From NCBI GenBank assembly GCA_002104985.1, contig MCGO01000020.1, positions 1 through 64,000 on the forward strand: DNA of 64,000 bases, written 5' to 3'. Both the position numbers and the translations under genes were made by a program. Within the stretch, counting starts at the first letter, position 1. The number at the start of each line of letters is the position of its first letter. Of the stretch, positions 54,512 through 64,000 are shown piece after piece. The stretch comes from Rhizoclosmatium globosum. Taxonomy: Eukaryota; Chytridiomycota; Chytridiomycetes; Chytridiales; Chytriomycetaceae. The notes below the pieces were generated by a model that saw only the letters and a list, made by a program, of their open reading frames with translations, had not been told where the DNA came from and did no database searches.

Positions 54512-55526
54512 ATGCAAATGGACAGCGCACTTCAGATTCTCGACACACTCAAAACGCATCAAAGGAACCAACTTGCACCAAATTCAACCATCGAAGATCC
54601 TGTTTATCAAAGCGAAGCCGTGATTGTATCGCTTGTTGACTTCAGCTTGTCTCGACTAGGTTGGCATTAACTTGACAGCCAATTGAACCCATTCAAACAC
54701 ACGATTTAAACAGAGTCTTTTGAGGCACCGAATTTGATCGCAAGTGCCGTGACTGTCAAACAAATCCTTTCAACTTCGATCAACTTGCTCAATTCAAACA
54801 AGTTCCACGAAAACAGTCAAAACCTTCCCTTTCTGAAACAACGAGACTATTCAGATCGAAAGGATGCACTCAAACGAAGGATAGCTCAGATTGCGTCGTT
54901 TGTGTATGGTGGAATTGTATCTGTTCCTGGTTGGGAGGGAACTAGGCCTGTCTTTGCTCCAAAGTACGAATGTTCCGCTGCTTTGGATGTCGAGTCGTTT
55001 GTGAAGGAAGTGGTTGCTACGGCGAGGGCTACGTGGGCGTCAGTCAAAACGGATTCAGAGGATGTCAGAATGGATGTTGGTGAACAAGTGAGTGCACTTG
55101 GTACAATGTCAACTCAAACGTGTTTTTAAATTCAAACACAGGTGGTCACTTTTATGGACGCGGAATTCTCTCGTCTCAGTCTGAATGACCCAGATCATCA
55201 TGACAGCGTTCACAAGTCATGCCCATCGTGCTTTGAAGCTCTGAAAGCTCGCACGAGTGATCAGGTGTGGATGTATTTCTCGGAATGCTGCATTGAGATG
55301 CAAACCAAGGTATGATTCCTCCTAGTCTCCTTTCTCGTGATTGAATTCTTTGGTTTACTCATGGAATACTTAACAGGTCTTGGATACAATTGAAGACCCT
55401 TCTCTTCGAGATAGAAGACGTGCCGCGAACAAGAATGTGGATGCATTTTTGGCTCGAATTGAATCCCAGCGAGAGAACGCAGATCTTTTCATGAGAGATT
55501 TAGAACAACTTGCTGAATTTGAGTAA
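54512..55526 (+). CDS. unrecognised protein, paralogue 2 of the CPxC/ECCIEMQT pair
   Basis: Four exons: 54512-54659, 54714-55087, 55142-55309 and 55377-55526. It shares with the gene at 48.5 kb the N-terminal VSLVDFSLSRLG and the first intron position. It also shares the C-terminal CPSCFEAL, FSECCIEMQTKVLDTI and DRRRAANKNVDAFL. It has one extra intron exactly after MQTK. About 279 residues, mostly helical, no signal or membrane segment. The pair brackets the ADCK kinase and the relic repeats. Function is unknown. Confidence 0.65.
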
Positions 55527-55665
55527 AGTAAAGTAAAGGATGAGTAATCATTACATTGTTGACATAAACCTTCTATTTGTTCGAAATCAACATTCGAAAT
55601 CAATGCAAGCCCTTATCAACACCTGGATTTCAGCTCCACCACCTCCACAAAATCCATCAGTAAAC

Positions 55666-56612
55666 ATGAAACAACCAGCCTACTTTCTGGCGCACGGGTC
55701 TCCCTTCTGGATCCCAAACAAGACAGCCTCAGGCCCAACCTTCCTGAAGAAACTTGGGAAAGAGATCCTATCCTCACCGTCACCTCCAAAGTCAATGCTC
55801 ATCATTAGTGCTCACTGGGAAACAAACAACGATGTCAAAGTTACCACCGCTGCAACACATAAACTGTTGTATGACTATTACGGATTCCCAAAGAACTTTT
55901 ACGACGTGAAGTACCCTGCGAAAGGTGATCCAACGATGGCACAAGAAACCATTTCGTTGCTCAAGAAGGCTGGATTCAAAGTTGATGAGGAACGAGAACG
56001 TGGCTTGGATCACGGAGTATTCACACCACTTATATATCTGTAGGTTTTCTTCTCCCATTCTCGGCCTATCCTTCCCTTACCCTTCTCATTGTTCTAACTC
56101 TTACTCCCAATTTCCAAACCAGATTCCCAAACCAAGAACTCCCAATTGTCCAACTTTCTCTCCCAATCACAAACAAAACCGAAGACTACTACCGCCTCGG
56201 CGCCGCCCTCCGCCCACTACGCGACCAAGGCGTCATGATCGTCGGATCCGGATTCATTCTCCACAACCTCCGCCTTCTTATGCCCAAATTCCAGAATGGC
56301 GGGTCAGAGACGGATCCGATTTTACCGTGGGCTGATGAATTCGTGAAAGCTTCTGAGAAGGTTGCGTTGGATGTTCCAGCGTCTGAGGAAGGGAGGAAAG
56401 AGGGGGTGTTGGGCTTGTTCAAGTTGAATAGTTATTCGACTGCTCATCCTTCCCCGGAACATTTCGCTCCGTTTGTGGTTGCTGTTGGAGCTGCAGGTGG
56501 AGATGCTGGGCATTTGATTCATTCACATTGGTGGGGTGGTCTTGAAAGTGAGGATTCTTTCCGGTTTGGAGAACTGGGGGAAAAGACTGAGGGCGTAAGG
56601 AATGAATTGTAA
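55666..56612 (+). CDS. LigB-type extradiol dioxygenase, DODA-like
   Basis: Enzymes of this class open catechol-type rings (for example 4,5-DOPA) with non-haem iron or zinc. Two exons, 55666-56039 and 56123-56612, join as LIYLFPNQ. The metal-binding and signature segments are present: FLAHGSPFW, LIISAHWETN, YDYYGFP, GLDHGVFTPL and MIVGSGFILHNL, with the final His in HFAPFVVAVGAA. Length is about 287 residues, usual for the family. The start at 55666 (MKQPAYFLAHGSP) is preferred over the open frame from 55540. Confidence 0.85.
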
Positions 56613-56714
56613 AACTGAATAAATTTATCATACTTAAATGAACACTGGAATTTTGTCAGTATGCACAAGGGGCTGACAAGATGAACAGCCCTAGTTGGAA
56701 TTCTCACAAGGAAA

Positions 56715-58018
56715 ATGACAGACCCTCAACCAAACAGCGACTTTGTGATTGAAGACGCGTTGGACCACCGGAATTCAGCACAGACATTAATCGATGAAGT
56801 CGCTCTCACTGTCGAAAAAGAGAAGCTGTCTCAAGAACCACCATCACAACCTCTGAACCGATGGACTAAACCAACTCTTCTGAAACGAGACGCGATGCCC
56901 GAATGGTACCAGGTGATCTACCTCATCTCTTCATTATACGGCAAACTAAACAGCTAAAAAACAGCACGAATACTTTATTTGGACAGGCTACAGGCCCATA
57001 ACAGGGAGCACCTGGGATTGTCTCTATTCCATCACATATCTGCACAACGAGACCGGAAACATATGGACACACGGACTCGGCGCACTGATATTCATTTTAT
57101 TGACTGGATACACGTGGGGCCATCTATTCAGAGAAGATGGGTTGACGGGAGTGAATTGGCGGGATCATCTGATAGCCCTTGAACTGTGCGTCCTTCATTA
57201 TGTCCTTAGATTGGAAACTCACAATTGTGGATTTAGGCATATCGGAGTAATATCGTGTCTGTTCTTTTCAGCAGTGTTTCATACAATGTGCTGCCACTCT
57301 CAAACTGTTCATCGATCGTGTTTGAAGGCGGATTATGTGGGAATCGTATTGCATATCGGGGGTTGTTTCGTCGCGTCCATTTATTACTGCTTCTATTGCG
57401 AAAAGACGCTGCAGACAATCTATCTCTCGCTTATTATCTCGTTTGGTGCTGCTGTGGTTTGTTCCCTCGACTTTCCTTGGATTCACGTGTTTATCAGGAC
57501 CTGATAGATATTCACGAACGTATCAAAACGATTCATGAAGCGAGAATATGCGAGGTTGCGTTTGGGCTTCTTTATCGGCTTTGGGTTCTGGGGAATCATT
57601 CCTATCATCCATTCCTGTCTAATACATAGCGTGAGTCTTTAAATATCATCAGACCTAAAAGTAACTGACTCCTCGCACAGTTTCAATTCACTCAACGATC
57701 CATCGGACTCAACTACATATTTATTGTCGCCCTGTTTGACTTTGGAGGTGCTATGATAGTCAACTTTCGCATTCCCGAACGGTTTATACCGGGATCGTTT
57801 GACTATATTGTATGTTCGTACTTTTGAAGGTCGCCTTTGTTTAGCTAGTCTTTACTAGGGTCAGAGCCATCAAATCATGCATATCTGCATTGTTCTCGGA
57901 GCAATCACGCATTACTTGGGATTCATCGAAGTATTCAAATTCTGGCATGTTCAAAATGGCGTGTGCGCACTATCGTGGGATCAAATGGACGTTGGTGTTG
58001 GGTCAACTATGGGATGGT
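56715..58018 (+). CDS. PAQR / haemolysin III-family seven-span receptor (Izh/ADIPOR-like)
   Basis: Six exons: 56715-56912, 56965-57185, 57237-57456, 57508-57630, 57681-57809 and 57859-58018. The family are seven-span zinc enzymes or receptors linked to ceramide and sterol signalling. Signatures: HNETGNIWTHGLGAL in helix 1, the zinc-site SAVFHTMCCHS with D in KADYVGI, and the final HQIMHICIVLGAITHY. The N-terminal ~60 residues are polar and variable. All metal ligands (one His, one Asp and the HxxxH) appear intact. Confidence 0.85.
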
Positions 58019-58171
58019 GATTGCTCTTTAACATCACTATATCTATCAAACTCCTTTATTTTATTGTTATCATAAATCTTCCATTCCTGCGGGTTCGTAG
58101 CCACTAAACTGGAGTTGTAATATGACTCGAAGAATAAATGCAACTGCGTTGATACCTAACGAAATAATTAC

Positions 58172-59546
58172 TTATCCATGGATCGTATTGGGAATCGTCA
58201 CCTCCTGCAACATATGATAGCCTAATCTGCCTGTCATTCCGAGACTCGTTCGCATAGATGAAAGAGAGGAGGAACAAATACATGGCTGATACGTGTAAGA
58301 ACTATGAATATGTTCGATTTCAATTATTGATAGTTTGATAGAAAGAGAACTCACCAGCAACGAAATAAGCCATTGAACCGTGACAGGTGCAAACTCCAAC
58401 ACCAACAGACAGATATAATCATAAACCACAATAACCAGCAAACAGACTCCAAAAATAAAGCAAAGCTGCAAGAATATCTTCTTCTGCTGGAAATTAACCA
58501 TCATACTCTTCTTCCTCGTCCCTCCACCTCTCTTTAGAACGCTTCCATGCTTGATATACGCAGCGAAACCTTCCCCGCTCCAGCTCGAATTCTCCTCTCC
58601 TTCAACAGGAAGCAGCAAGTCATCCTCGTCATCATACCCACCTGCAATTCCCACACTCAACATATTCAAACTCTCCATTCTTTGTCCCCTCAATGCCATT
58701 TCCAAACTCGTCATGCTCTGCTCCAAAGTGGCAGAAGAATCCATCCCAAACATGATGCTGTACGCGCTTGTTCCAACTTGTTGAGGGGTAGGTTCAAGGT
58801 GTTCACGCGATGTTCCGTATGTACCTCGAACGCCGCTTGGGAATTGGGAGGGAGAGATGTATCGCGACTGTGTGGGACTTAGAAGAACGTCTGGGCCGCC
58901 GGTTGCACTGATGGCGCTTTCGGAGCGGGGTTGAGTGGGTTGATTCACACTTGGAACTCTGCTGATGGGTTTTAAGTTGGAAAAAGAAGCCTCGCTGATG
59001 GGCTTGCCAAGGGGTGTTGCTTGGAGTTGGAGTTGATTGCTGGTACTAAGGCCAGGAGGAACCCTGTTTCCAGTGTTGGCTCGGGATATTGATGTAGCTG
59101 CGTTGTTTGGTATGGCGAGTTTAGCGCTTAATGGGCCGGCTGTTGTTGACAGCTGTTGAGCTTTGCGAAGGGCAGCTGGGACATTCTTGTTCAAAGAATG
59201 CGTTAATTGCTTAAATATAAGTGTGGTTAAGATTTACCTTGGTTGCGACGGCCAAAGACGCGTTTCTCGCTGAGGTATGTTGAAATGTGGGCACTCCAGA
59301 TATCGCAACCTTGATCAAATTCCCAAAATTATCTCCATCATCATCTTCATAACTCCTGCTTCCTCCAGATGAATTATTACCCTGGAGGAACTTTGTAAAC
59401 ATGGTTTCATCATATTCATCATCAGACTCGTTGCTGTCGTTGGCATCTTCCTCTGCATCGATTTCATCCTTTGTCAACACAAACACGTCAGAAAACGGAT
59501 CTGTGCCATCACCCTCTCCAGATTTGTGACTTCCTCGACGGGACAT
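58172..59546 (-). CDS. hypothetical protein with long disordered N-terminus and C-terminal membrane segments
   Basis: Exon 1 starts at 59546 (MSRRGSHKSGEGDG) and carries an acidic stretch. An intron at about 59190-59240 joins VATK to NVPAALRK. Residues ~110-340 are Ser/Pro-rich. Two hydrophobic helices follow (IFLQLCFIFGVCLLVIVVYDYICLL split by VYDY, and FAPVTVQWLISLL). A last intron (GTGAGT at about 58347) leads to a short C-terminal exon. Its frame is not certain, because one alternative gives another hydrophobic start (MYLFLLSFIYA). No known family was recognised. Confidence 0.5.
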
Positions 59547-59598
59547 TGGATACAGGTTAGGTTCGTGTTTTCGATTGAATTCCAAAAAATTGTCACAG
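59547..59598. promoter_or_regulatory. 52-bp bidirectional intergenic promoter
   Basis: Only 52 bases separate the divergent start codons at 59546 (minus) and 59599 (plus). The transcription signals of both genes must overlap here or lie inside the neighbouring exons. The sequence contains AATTCCAAAAAATTG and no obvious TATA box. Confidence 0.5.
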
Positions 59599-60377
59599 AT
59601 GGCAACGTCGACTCATGGAGGAACAGACTGGAATCGCCACCACGGGCGTGTTGGGTACGTAATTTTAAGCTCAATACGTAAGGCTTACGCTTTCGAAGGG
59701 CAACGCTTTTGGAAAACTGGGTTGAAGAACGAGCTGTGAGTGACAAGATTCTCGCTGAACGAGGGGAGTTTGCAAGCGTCAGCAAGCGGGGACACCATGT
59801 AATAACGTTTTGATTGCGCTCTCCTTCGACAACTGATGGAAATTATAGGATATTCTCATCAATGATCAAAGAGTAAGAGAAGTTCAAACAACATCCAAAG
59901 CCGCGTTTGCCATTTCAGCTTCACGATCCGACCCAAACAAAATTGAGCGTGGCAAGCGTAGACAGTTAGTGGAAGCTGAACTGATGAAGCAGGCAATGTA
60001 AGGGCTCCCATCCTTGTCTCCATTGTTGAATACCAAGTAAATCCTCATCCACCACATTCAGTGAAGAACTGAAAGAGCCTCCCATCGACCGTTCCGCAAA
60101 AGAATGGATTTCAACAGCACACAATGATTTCACAAGTTCAGCCCAACCAATCGAGCTTGGACTTCATCTTCCCCCAGAACCTGTCACTGCAAAATATAAC
60201 CACCCAATCACGTTTTGGAGTGATCATGCAACAAAAGGATGCGGAACAGTTATTTGCTCAACCGCGTTTACCACTTCCGAAGCACCAAGTGCAGAGCAGG
60301 GAGTTCAGTTTGGAAAACACGCAGCTTTTAGTACTCCAATTAAGGAATTTAAGAGAGGTCCCGTGAAGGATGTCTGA
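59599..60377 (+). CDS. probable axonemal protein, SPAG8-like
   Basis: Four exons: 59599-59654, 59699-59797, 59849-59997 and 60062-60377. The N-terminal part reads HGGTDWNRHHGRVG, then LLENWVEERAV and KRGHHDILI. This resembles the conserved start of SPAG8, a microtubule inner protein of motile cilia. The middle (VREVQTTSKAAFAI, RGKRRQLVEAELMKQA) fits as well. The C-terminus has TFWSDHATKG and TPIKEFKRG. If correct, the gene acts in the zoospore flagellum, supporting a zoosporic fungus. The call is from remembered motif similarity and needs a search. Confidence 0.45.
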
Positions 60378-60452
60378 GAGAATCAAGGGGTGGAAAGATG
60401 CGAAAATAAAAACTCGTCAGCCTTCCTTGTTGCGATCAAGAATGTCCCAAGA

Positions 60453-61442
60453 ATGACCAATCTCACGAATCTCCCAAACGAGCTTCTCACACCAATATTT
60501 ACGTTCATCCATCCAAGGAAGGTATTCAAGCTCCGTCGCCTCTCAAAACGAATCAACTCAATCCTGACCACAACCCACTTTGCACTTCAAGTCCTGACAT
60601 CCACAGTAGGACCTCCAGGTCCCCATCTTGATGCATTGACTATGGTGATGCTCTACAGCGGTTCCGAATATGGCTCGACGGCTGTAAGCACCGACTTCCT
60701 GTTCGCTCCACCTGCATTCCAGGAAGTGATTGCGGGTCTGTACTGGAAACATCGACCCAAGATGATTCAAAATCTAAGAAAATCGGGTCAAAAGGGTTCT
60801 GACTGGAAACTGCTCGCGAAGATACCTCCAGCAGTGGGACTTATGACCAGTCTTACCCACGTGGAATTAACAGGATTTGATGGATCTATTCCTTCTGAAA
60901 TCGGAATGCTCGTGAATCTGGAGATTCTTCAGATAACTGATTGTGCATTTGACGATGCGGTTATTCCAAACGAATTGGGAATGCTGATGAAACTCAAGAT
61001 GCTCGCAATCGATAACTGTAACATATCTGGACCTTTCCCGGAAGTAGTTTGCAGTCTCGTTGGCTTGGATAGACTGTCGCTTGTTTCCAATAGACTCTAT
61101 GGAAACATTCCAGCATCAATCGGAAACTTGAAACAGTTGACCCGCCTTCAATTGTCTCATAATAACTTGTCTGGTCCAATTCCACAAGAGATTGGATATA
61201 TCGAAGAGTTGGATACTCTTGATCTTTCACATAACAAGTTGTCAGGGTCCATACCCCAAAGCTTTTCTCAGCTTGGCCATCTATGGATTATGCATCTCAA
61301 CAATAACCTTTTGACCGGAGAAATTCCTCGGGAATTCTTGGAAAATTGCCAAACACTGAGCAATGGTTATCCACTGGATTTTGTTTTGACAAACAATGTG
61401 GGTTTACACTGTGATGAAAGCATCTTCCCTTTGAAACTGTAA
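60453..61442 (+). CDS. F-box-like protein with plant-type LRRs (second copy)
   Basis: The start at 60453 gives MTNLTNLPNELLTPIFTFI, an F-box-like N-terminus, and KLRRLSKRINSIL. The linker has FQEVIAGLYW, also found in the 44.5-kb gene (IQDVIVDVYW), which shows common descent. LRRs from residue ~145 follow the plant-type pattern: LEILQITDC..., LTRLQLSHNNLSGPIPQEIG, LDTLDLSHNKLSGSIPQSF. A single exon with no signal peptide. It is likely an intracellular protein-binding or ubiquitin-adaptor protein. Confidence 0.8.
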   Translation: MTNLTNLPNELLTPIFTFIHPRKVFKLRRLSKRINSILTTTHFALQVLTSTVGPPGPHLDALTMVMLYSGSEYGSTAVSTDFLFAPPAFQEVIAGLYWKHRPKMIQNLRKSGQKGSDWKLLAKIPPAVGLMTSLTHVELTGFDGSIPSEIGMLVNLEILQITDCAFDDAVIPNELGMLMKLKMLAIDNCNISGPFPEVVCSLVGLDRLSLVSNRLYGNIPASIGNLKQLTRLQLSHNNLSGPIPQEIGYIEELDTLDLSHNKLSGSIPQSFSQLGHLWIMHLNNNLLTGEIPREFLENCQTLSNGYPLDFVLTNNVGLHCDESIFPLKL

Positions 61443-61444
61443 AA

Positions 61445-61765
61445 TTGAATGCATTTTTACAGCCGTTTCCCCCAAAACTTTGCACTCCAACAAAATTTCA
61501 CACATGTTTTTTGTGGTTTGCTCCCAAGTACAACACAACCATACCAACTCCCAACTCAATGAACAAGTCCTAGTTAGCACGCTGATGGAGTCAAACCATC
61601 AAAGCTGTGAAGACGTACTCAAGGCATGGCCAAGCTTTGTTGTCCCGAGTGTCAGGATTGGAGGTGTTGGAACAAAACTGGAAGAAAAAACAAGAAATGT
61701 GAAAATTTCTAGTGCAAGGTTTTGGGGAAACGGCTGTAAATTGAATTCTCAATCTTTTCAAATTT
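61445..61765. repeat. MITE-like element with ~70-bp imperfect terminal inverted repeats
   Basis: The left arm (about 61447-61515) reads TTTTTACAGCCGTTTCCCCC then AAAACTTTGCACT and AAATTTCACACATG. Its reverse complement recurs at about 61690-61750 (TAGTGCAAGG, TTTTGGGGAAACGGCTGTAA). The arms match well over about 30 bases and more loosely over 70. The ~170-bp middle has no coding sense. The rest up to 62170 shows only weak open frames. Confidence 0.6.
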
Positions 61766-62174
61766 CATTCTTCAAGGTTCAGCGGACTTCTCCATGAAAA
61801 TTGATTCCATCAAAATTCAATGATGAGGAATCAATTCATTGTCCTCATCCTAGCCATTTCAAGTCCATAAAGGACGCTCTCCAAAACCCATTCTTCATTC
61901 CAGATGGATCGCAAGTAGTGTATACTGTCTGGCACGGTGGGTACAATAACGCACCTGCTGGAATACACGCTATTTCCGCAAAGACAGTGGATTCAATTCC
62001 AAGCGGTTTGGTTGAAAACGGTGCAGCTATATTATCGCTTGTATTTCTTTCGTTAGATTTATGAAGTCATTGTATTACGAAATATTTTTTGGATAATTTG
62101 CGATTGACTGATACTGCTGAGATGAGATCTTTAATTGTACTAATAAAGAGGAAATGAACTTCAAACGAGAAATG

Positions 62175-64000
62175 CTACAACACCAACATTCCAAACATCA
62201 TCAACATGCCCAAAAGAGAGCCCGAAACAAATACACCAGCCCGCGTCGGAAGAGGAACAACAACAACGGTTTTCGTAACATTCCCAGACGCGCTTCCAGT
62301 GGCAACCACTTTGACAGTCTCAATCGAAAAGTGGAACACCCAAGAAACAACACCAACAGCATCATCACGCCTCACCTGCCCAACTTTACTCCCAACCTGA
62401 ATCTCAACCGTCCCTCCAACCACATTCGTCACAACAGAAACAGAATCAAGATTGAAATACCGACCAAGACGCGACTTTATATCCTGCAGGCCGCACGGTT
62501 CCCCGATTATAGATTTGGCGTTTGTGAATGCGATAGAGTTTTTGGTGAGGACTGCGGTGCTGATGCATCCGTCCAAGGGGCTTTGGAATACTTTTACGTC
62601 TCCTTCCTGGACTTTTTGGAGTTCGAGTGTTGGACTTGGGGTTGGGGTTGGGGTTGATGTTGTGATACGAGTGCTGGAAACGGTTTTTGAGCCAGTGGCG
62701 TTGAAGGAAATGGTGCTTGCGGATGAAATCGTTTGGTTGGAAGTGAGCGCGGTGCTGCTGAGAGACGGAGCGACAGTGGTTGTCGTTGTTGGTTCTGGGA
62801 GAATGATAGGTCCAATAGATCGAGCAAGTCCGATATGCGGGGCTCCAGTATTGCCGTAGTTGTAAGTAAAGACGGAATAGTACTTTCGCATGAAAATGTC
62901 CCCCAAGATCCAGGTTTTCAGGTCATCAGCACCTTCCGCTAACGTCACGTAACAATCAGGTCCATTCTGCAGAATGTATTCTTGTGCAGTGAGAGTATAC
63001 CGATCTGTACCAAGCACAAATGAAACGCTTGGCGCTTTAGCCCTGAAAGCACAGTCGATACGATACAAGGTATTTTCCGGTGCAGGAATCGCAGTCGAAT
63101 TGTAAATCAGCGGAAGCAAATACGTCCTCAGATAGAGTCCATTCACAACCGCCCAAGACGACCCAGAATCCAACAAAAACGTGCTTCCCTCCAACAAAGC
63201 CGGCATAGTATCATTCCCAACAACAACACCGCTCATAGGCACATCCCAAAAGTACCCTCCAGTCGTCGTATAAAACACCAAGTCCCCCAAATACTTTGAC
63301 GAATCCACAGCCCCAAGCACAACCTCCCCACCATCCTTCACAAGCACCTTCCCATTATTTGCTGCCACCGAATTCAACCAAATCGAAAACACAGGCGCAG
63401 TCAACTCCTGTCCAATCATAGTCTGGAATATCGTTGGAAGCCCTTTCGGATCCGAGTTACACGCGAGACCAAGCACACCGTTCGCGTTTCGGGTTTCTTT
63501 GGTTACGAGGAGGAACGTTGTGTTGCTTACGCGTACATCTCCCCACTGGATTGTTTCTTGGGACACGTATCCAGAGACACCGCTTCCGTCTCCATACTGA
63601 ATCGATTTCACGGCGCCAGAGCTGGTATTATAATAAGAGGTCGAATCGCGCTCGTCGAATGAGAACGTGTCGCTACAATTTCCGAGGACGTTGCAGGTTT
63701 TGGAGGGGACCCAGAGGAGGTGGGATCCAGTGTCGATGGAGACTTGGACGGTTTGGTTCGTGCTTCCGATTGTGAGGTTTGTCCAGTACATGAAGTCGTT
63801 GTAGTTTGTCAATGTAATCTGTAGGAGGGGTTCAAACTTGTTGAGCTCATTTGTTTAAGGGGACTGTTGTGAACTATACATTGCTGGCAGTTAGATCCCG
63901 TCGTCCAAATAGTGATGAGGATTGTTTACTTGATGAAAGAGGCATACGGACTGCGAGTGAATATGAGGCAGTTGGATCAAGCTGTTGCACCTTGACAGCT
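62175..64000 (-). CDS. GPI-type aspartic protease (pepsin family A1), N-terminus beyond window
   Basis: Exon 62175-63818 joins an upstream exon from 63880 past the window edge. Its end, LFGRRDLTASN, contains a dibasic site like a Kex2 propeptide cleavage. The mature protease starts with YNDFMYWTNLTIGS. Active-site motifs are VSIDTGSHLLWVPS and FLLDSGSSWAVV; the second Asp sits in DSG, as in many fungal members. The flap Tyr is in IQYGDGSGVSG. After a Ser/Thr-rich linker (about residues 345-400) comes an extra ~100-residue domain, absent from simple pepsins. A hydrophobic end (GVFVSGSLLGMLMMFGMLVL) fits GPI attachment. It probably acts at the cell surface. Confidence 0.85.

Noticed and set aside
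61801..62064. Plus-strand frame of 87 codons after the MITE-like element
   Set aside because: It contains a few protein-like stretches, but no start context, splice partner or homologue in the window supports it. It may be a gene relic.
1..64000. CRISPR arrays, bacterial operons or prophage
   Set aside because: No spaced identical short repeats of the CRISPR kind; genes are spliced and eukaryotic.

Overview
This window looks like nuclear DNA of a zoosporic fungus, most likely a chytrid. Coding regions are split by short introns (mostly 35-75 bp, GTAAGT/GTGAGT...AG). The gene set is fungal: NAD-specific glutamate dehydrogenase, GTP cyclohydrolase II, SDHD, CorA/Mnr2-like transporter. One small gene resembles an axonemal (flagellar) protein of the SPAG8 type, and there are plant-type LRR and VDPS-type ankyrin proteins. 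Exon boundaries given here were read by eye from splice consensus and frame continuity.

Layout. (1) 1-12.7 kb is an accessory, mobile-element-rich stretch. It holds a Gln/Pro/Ser-rich coiled-coil gene running off the left edge, a 210-bp tandem array of tRNA-like elements, small orphan genes, a second tandem repeat, a tRNA-derived SINE-like copy, a C2H2-plus-tyrosine-recombinase (Crypton-like) gene, a block of CCCTAA-like repeats, a 5' piece of a PIF/Harbinger-like transposase and a frame-broken orphan gene. (2) 12.9-25 kb is mostly metabolic and membrane genes: carnitine acetyltransferase, DUF5662, F-box/ankyrin, a Cys-rich secreted repeat protein, a CorA transporter, two tandem SDHD genes and a nuclear-looking protein with a SUMO-interacting motif and five KPWL motifs. 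(3) 25-28.1 kb is a segmental tandem duplication of a multi-span membrane protein gene, which also copied the 5' end of the KPWL gene. (4) 28.4-35.2 kb has RIB1, a proteasome-chaperone-like gene, an apparently intact pogo-type DNA transposon with perfect 46-bp inverted repeats, and a CDK-like kinase. (5) 35.4-44.3 kb has two tandem secreted ML-like proteins, a fused double-DUF606 permease, an M13 peptidase and NAD-GDH. The last two are unrelated enzymes that share an N-terminal module of about 40 residues. (6) 44.5-49.5 kb has an F-box/LRR protein, mS41, RPS13 with a 668-bp intron, and the first member of an unrecognised Cys-containing protein pair. (7) 49.6-55.5 kb is a zone of degraded coiled-coil gene copies and conserved flanks around an ABC1/ADCK kinase, ending with the second member of that pair. 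(8) 55.6-64 kb has a DODA-type dioxygenase, a PAQR receptor, a divergent pair (membrane protein/SPAG8-like), a second LRR protein, a MITE-like hairpin and a GPI-type aspartic protease cut by the right edge.

Metabolic links are modest. Carnitine acetyltransferase, SDHD, GDH2, mS41 and the ADCK kinase all point to mitochondria. The secreted proteins (Cys-rich, ML-like, aspartic protease) fit the extracellular digestion expected of such a fungus. No bacterial-style operon is present, and no rRNA or intact canonical tRNA gene was found.
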